From Methanothrix sp. (GTDB lineage: Archaea > Halobacteriota > Methanosarcinia > Methanotrichales > Methanotrichaceae), in the NCBI GenBank assembly GCA_030372945.1, contig JAUCQD010000139.1, positions 1 through 32,664 of the forward strand: 32,664 bases of DNA, written 5' to 3'. Numbering within the stretch: the stretch's first letter is position 1; each line of letters opens with the position of its first letter. The notes beneath the pieces were generated by a model, which made no database searches, was not told where the DNA came from, and saw only the letters and a program-made list of their open reading frames with translations. Shown piece after piece: positions 32,539-32,664 of the stretch. Position numbers and translations under genes: made by a program.

Positions 32539-32664
32539 AATAACGATCTCATCCTAGATATCTTTTATCTCACCGTGGAAAGGCGAAGGACCCCGTGGCC
32601 GTCGGGGCCTGAGATGAAGCCACCAAGAAGATCCTGCAAGAGCAATCCTCAGCAAGAGGTGAGG
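32539..32664. other. Right edge: no confident gene
   Basis: A plus-strand frame is open from a GTG at 32573 to the edge, rich in Pro and Arg, with no ribosome site. CCCCG and CGGGG can form a hairpin around TGGCCGT at about 32590-32606. The upstream part probably holds the dodecin promoter (GATAAAAGATATC on the minus strand). What follows cannot be decided from this window. Confidence 0.4.

Noticed and set aside
32570-32664. Possible C/D box RNA or truncated gene at the right edge
   Set aside because: CTGA and GATGA are present, but no proper C box or terminal D box is found at the right spacing, and the plus-strand frame from GTG has no ribosome site.
1-32664. CRISPR arrays, insertion sequences, tRNA or rRNA genes
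   Set aside because: No regularly spaced direct repeats, transposase-like frames, terminal inverted repeats or tRNA-like cloverleaf segments were seen on reading the window.

Overview
The window reads as a chromosomal segment of a methanogenic archaeon, most likely a Methanothrix (Methanosaeta)-type member of the Methanosarcinia. The reasons are an A-type ATP synthase operon in the order H-I-K-E, an archaeal form III RuBisCO, the archaeal bifunctional FBP aldolase/phosphatase, a protein matching the methyl-coenzyme M reductase arginine methylase Mmp10, and archaeal TATA-type promoters. Gene starts use ATG, GTG and many TTG codons with GGAGG-like ribosome sites. The genus is an inference; the methanogen assignment is fairly firm.

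Layout. 1-2747 (minus): the 5' half of the ATP synthase operon (atpH, atpI, atpK, first codons of atpE). 2902-4065 (minus): RuBisCO. 4300-7454 (plus): an A+T-rich gene fusing an HD phosphohydrolase domain to a degenerate eIF2B/ribose-1,5-bisphosphate-isomerase-like domain, followed after 20 bases by the gluconeogenic FBP aldolase/phosphatase and a hairpin/T-run terminator. 7531-9740 (plus): a four-cluster ferredoxin and a tungsten aldehyde:ferredoxin oxidoreductase. 9737-10387 (minus): a winged-helix-like protein with a lysine-rich tail. 10473-17611 (plus): a tightly overlapping seven-gene sugar operon. It holds a GlmU-like enzyme and what looks like every step from UDP-GlcNAc to a UDP-2,3-diacetamido-2,3-dideoxy-mannuronic acid, then a glycosyltransferase; this suits glycan building for a cell-surface glycoprotein or sheath. 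17639-18751 (minus): a secreted metal-chelate/cobalamin binding protein. 18908-23121 (minus): smc-scpA. 23348-24256 (plus): a Ca2+/Na+ exchanger-like protein. 24297-26723 (plus): two radical SAM genes in tandem, Mmp10 and a SPASM-type peptide-modifying enzyme. 26730-28933: three secreted proteins of unknown function, one apparently broken by a frameshift. 28981-29073: a 30-residue single-span membrane protein. 29131-30399 (plus): a sugar-phosphate nucleotidylyltransferase. 30404-32538: a small protein, a family 4 uracil-DNA glycosylase, two unknown acidic proteins and a dodecin.

The most unusual element is the HD-eIF2B-like fusion at 4300-6318. It lies between two central carbon genes, RuBisCO and FBP aldolase/phosphatase, and appears co-transcribed with the latter. 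Its base composition is visibly unlike its neighbours, its HD metal ligands are complete, and both catalytic residues of the isomerase fold are replaced. It may be a sugar-phosphate or nucleotide sensor coupled to a hydrolase, or an acquired conflict-type gene. Both are inferences.
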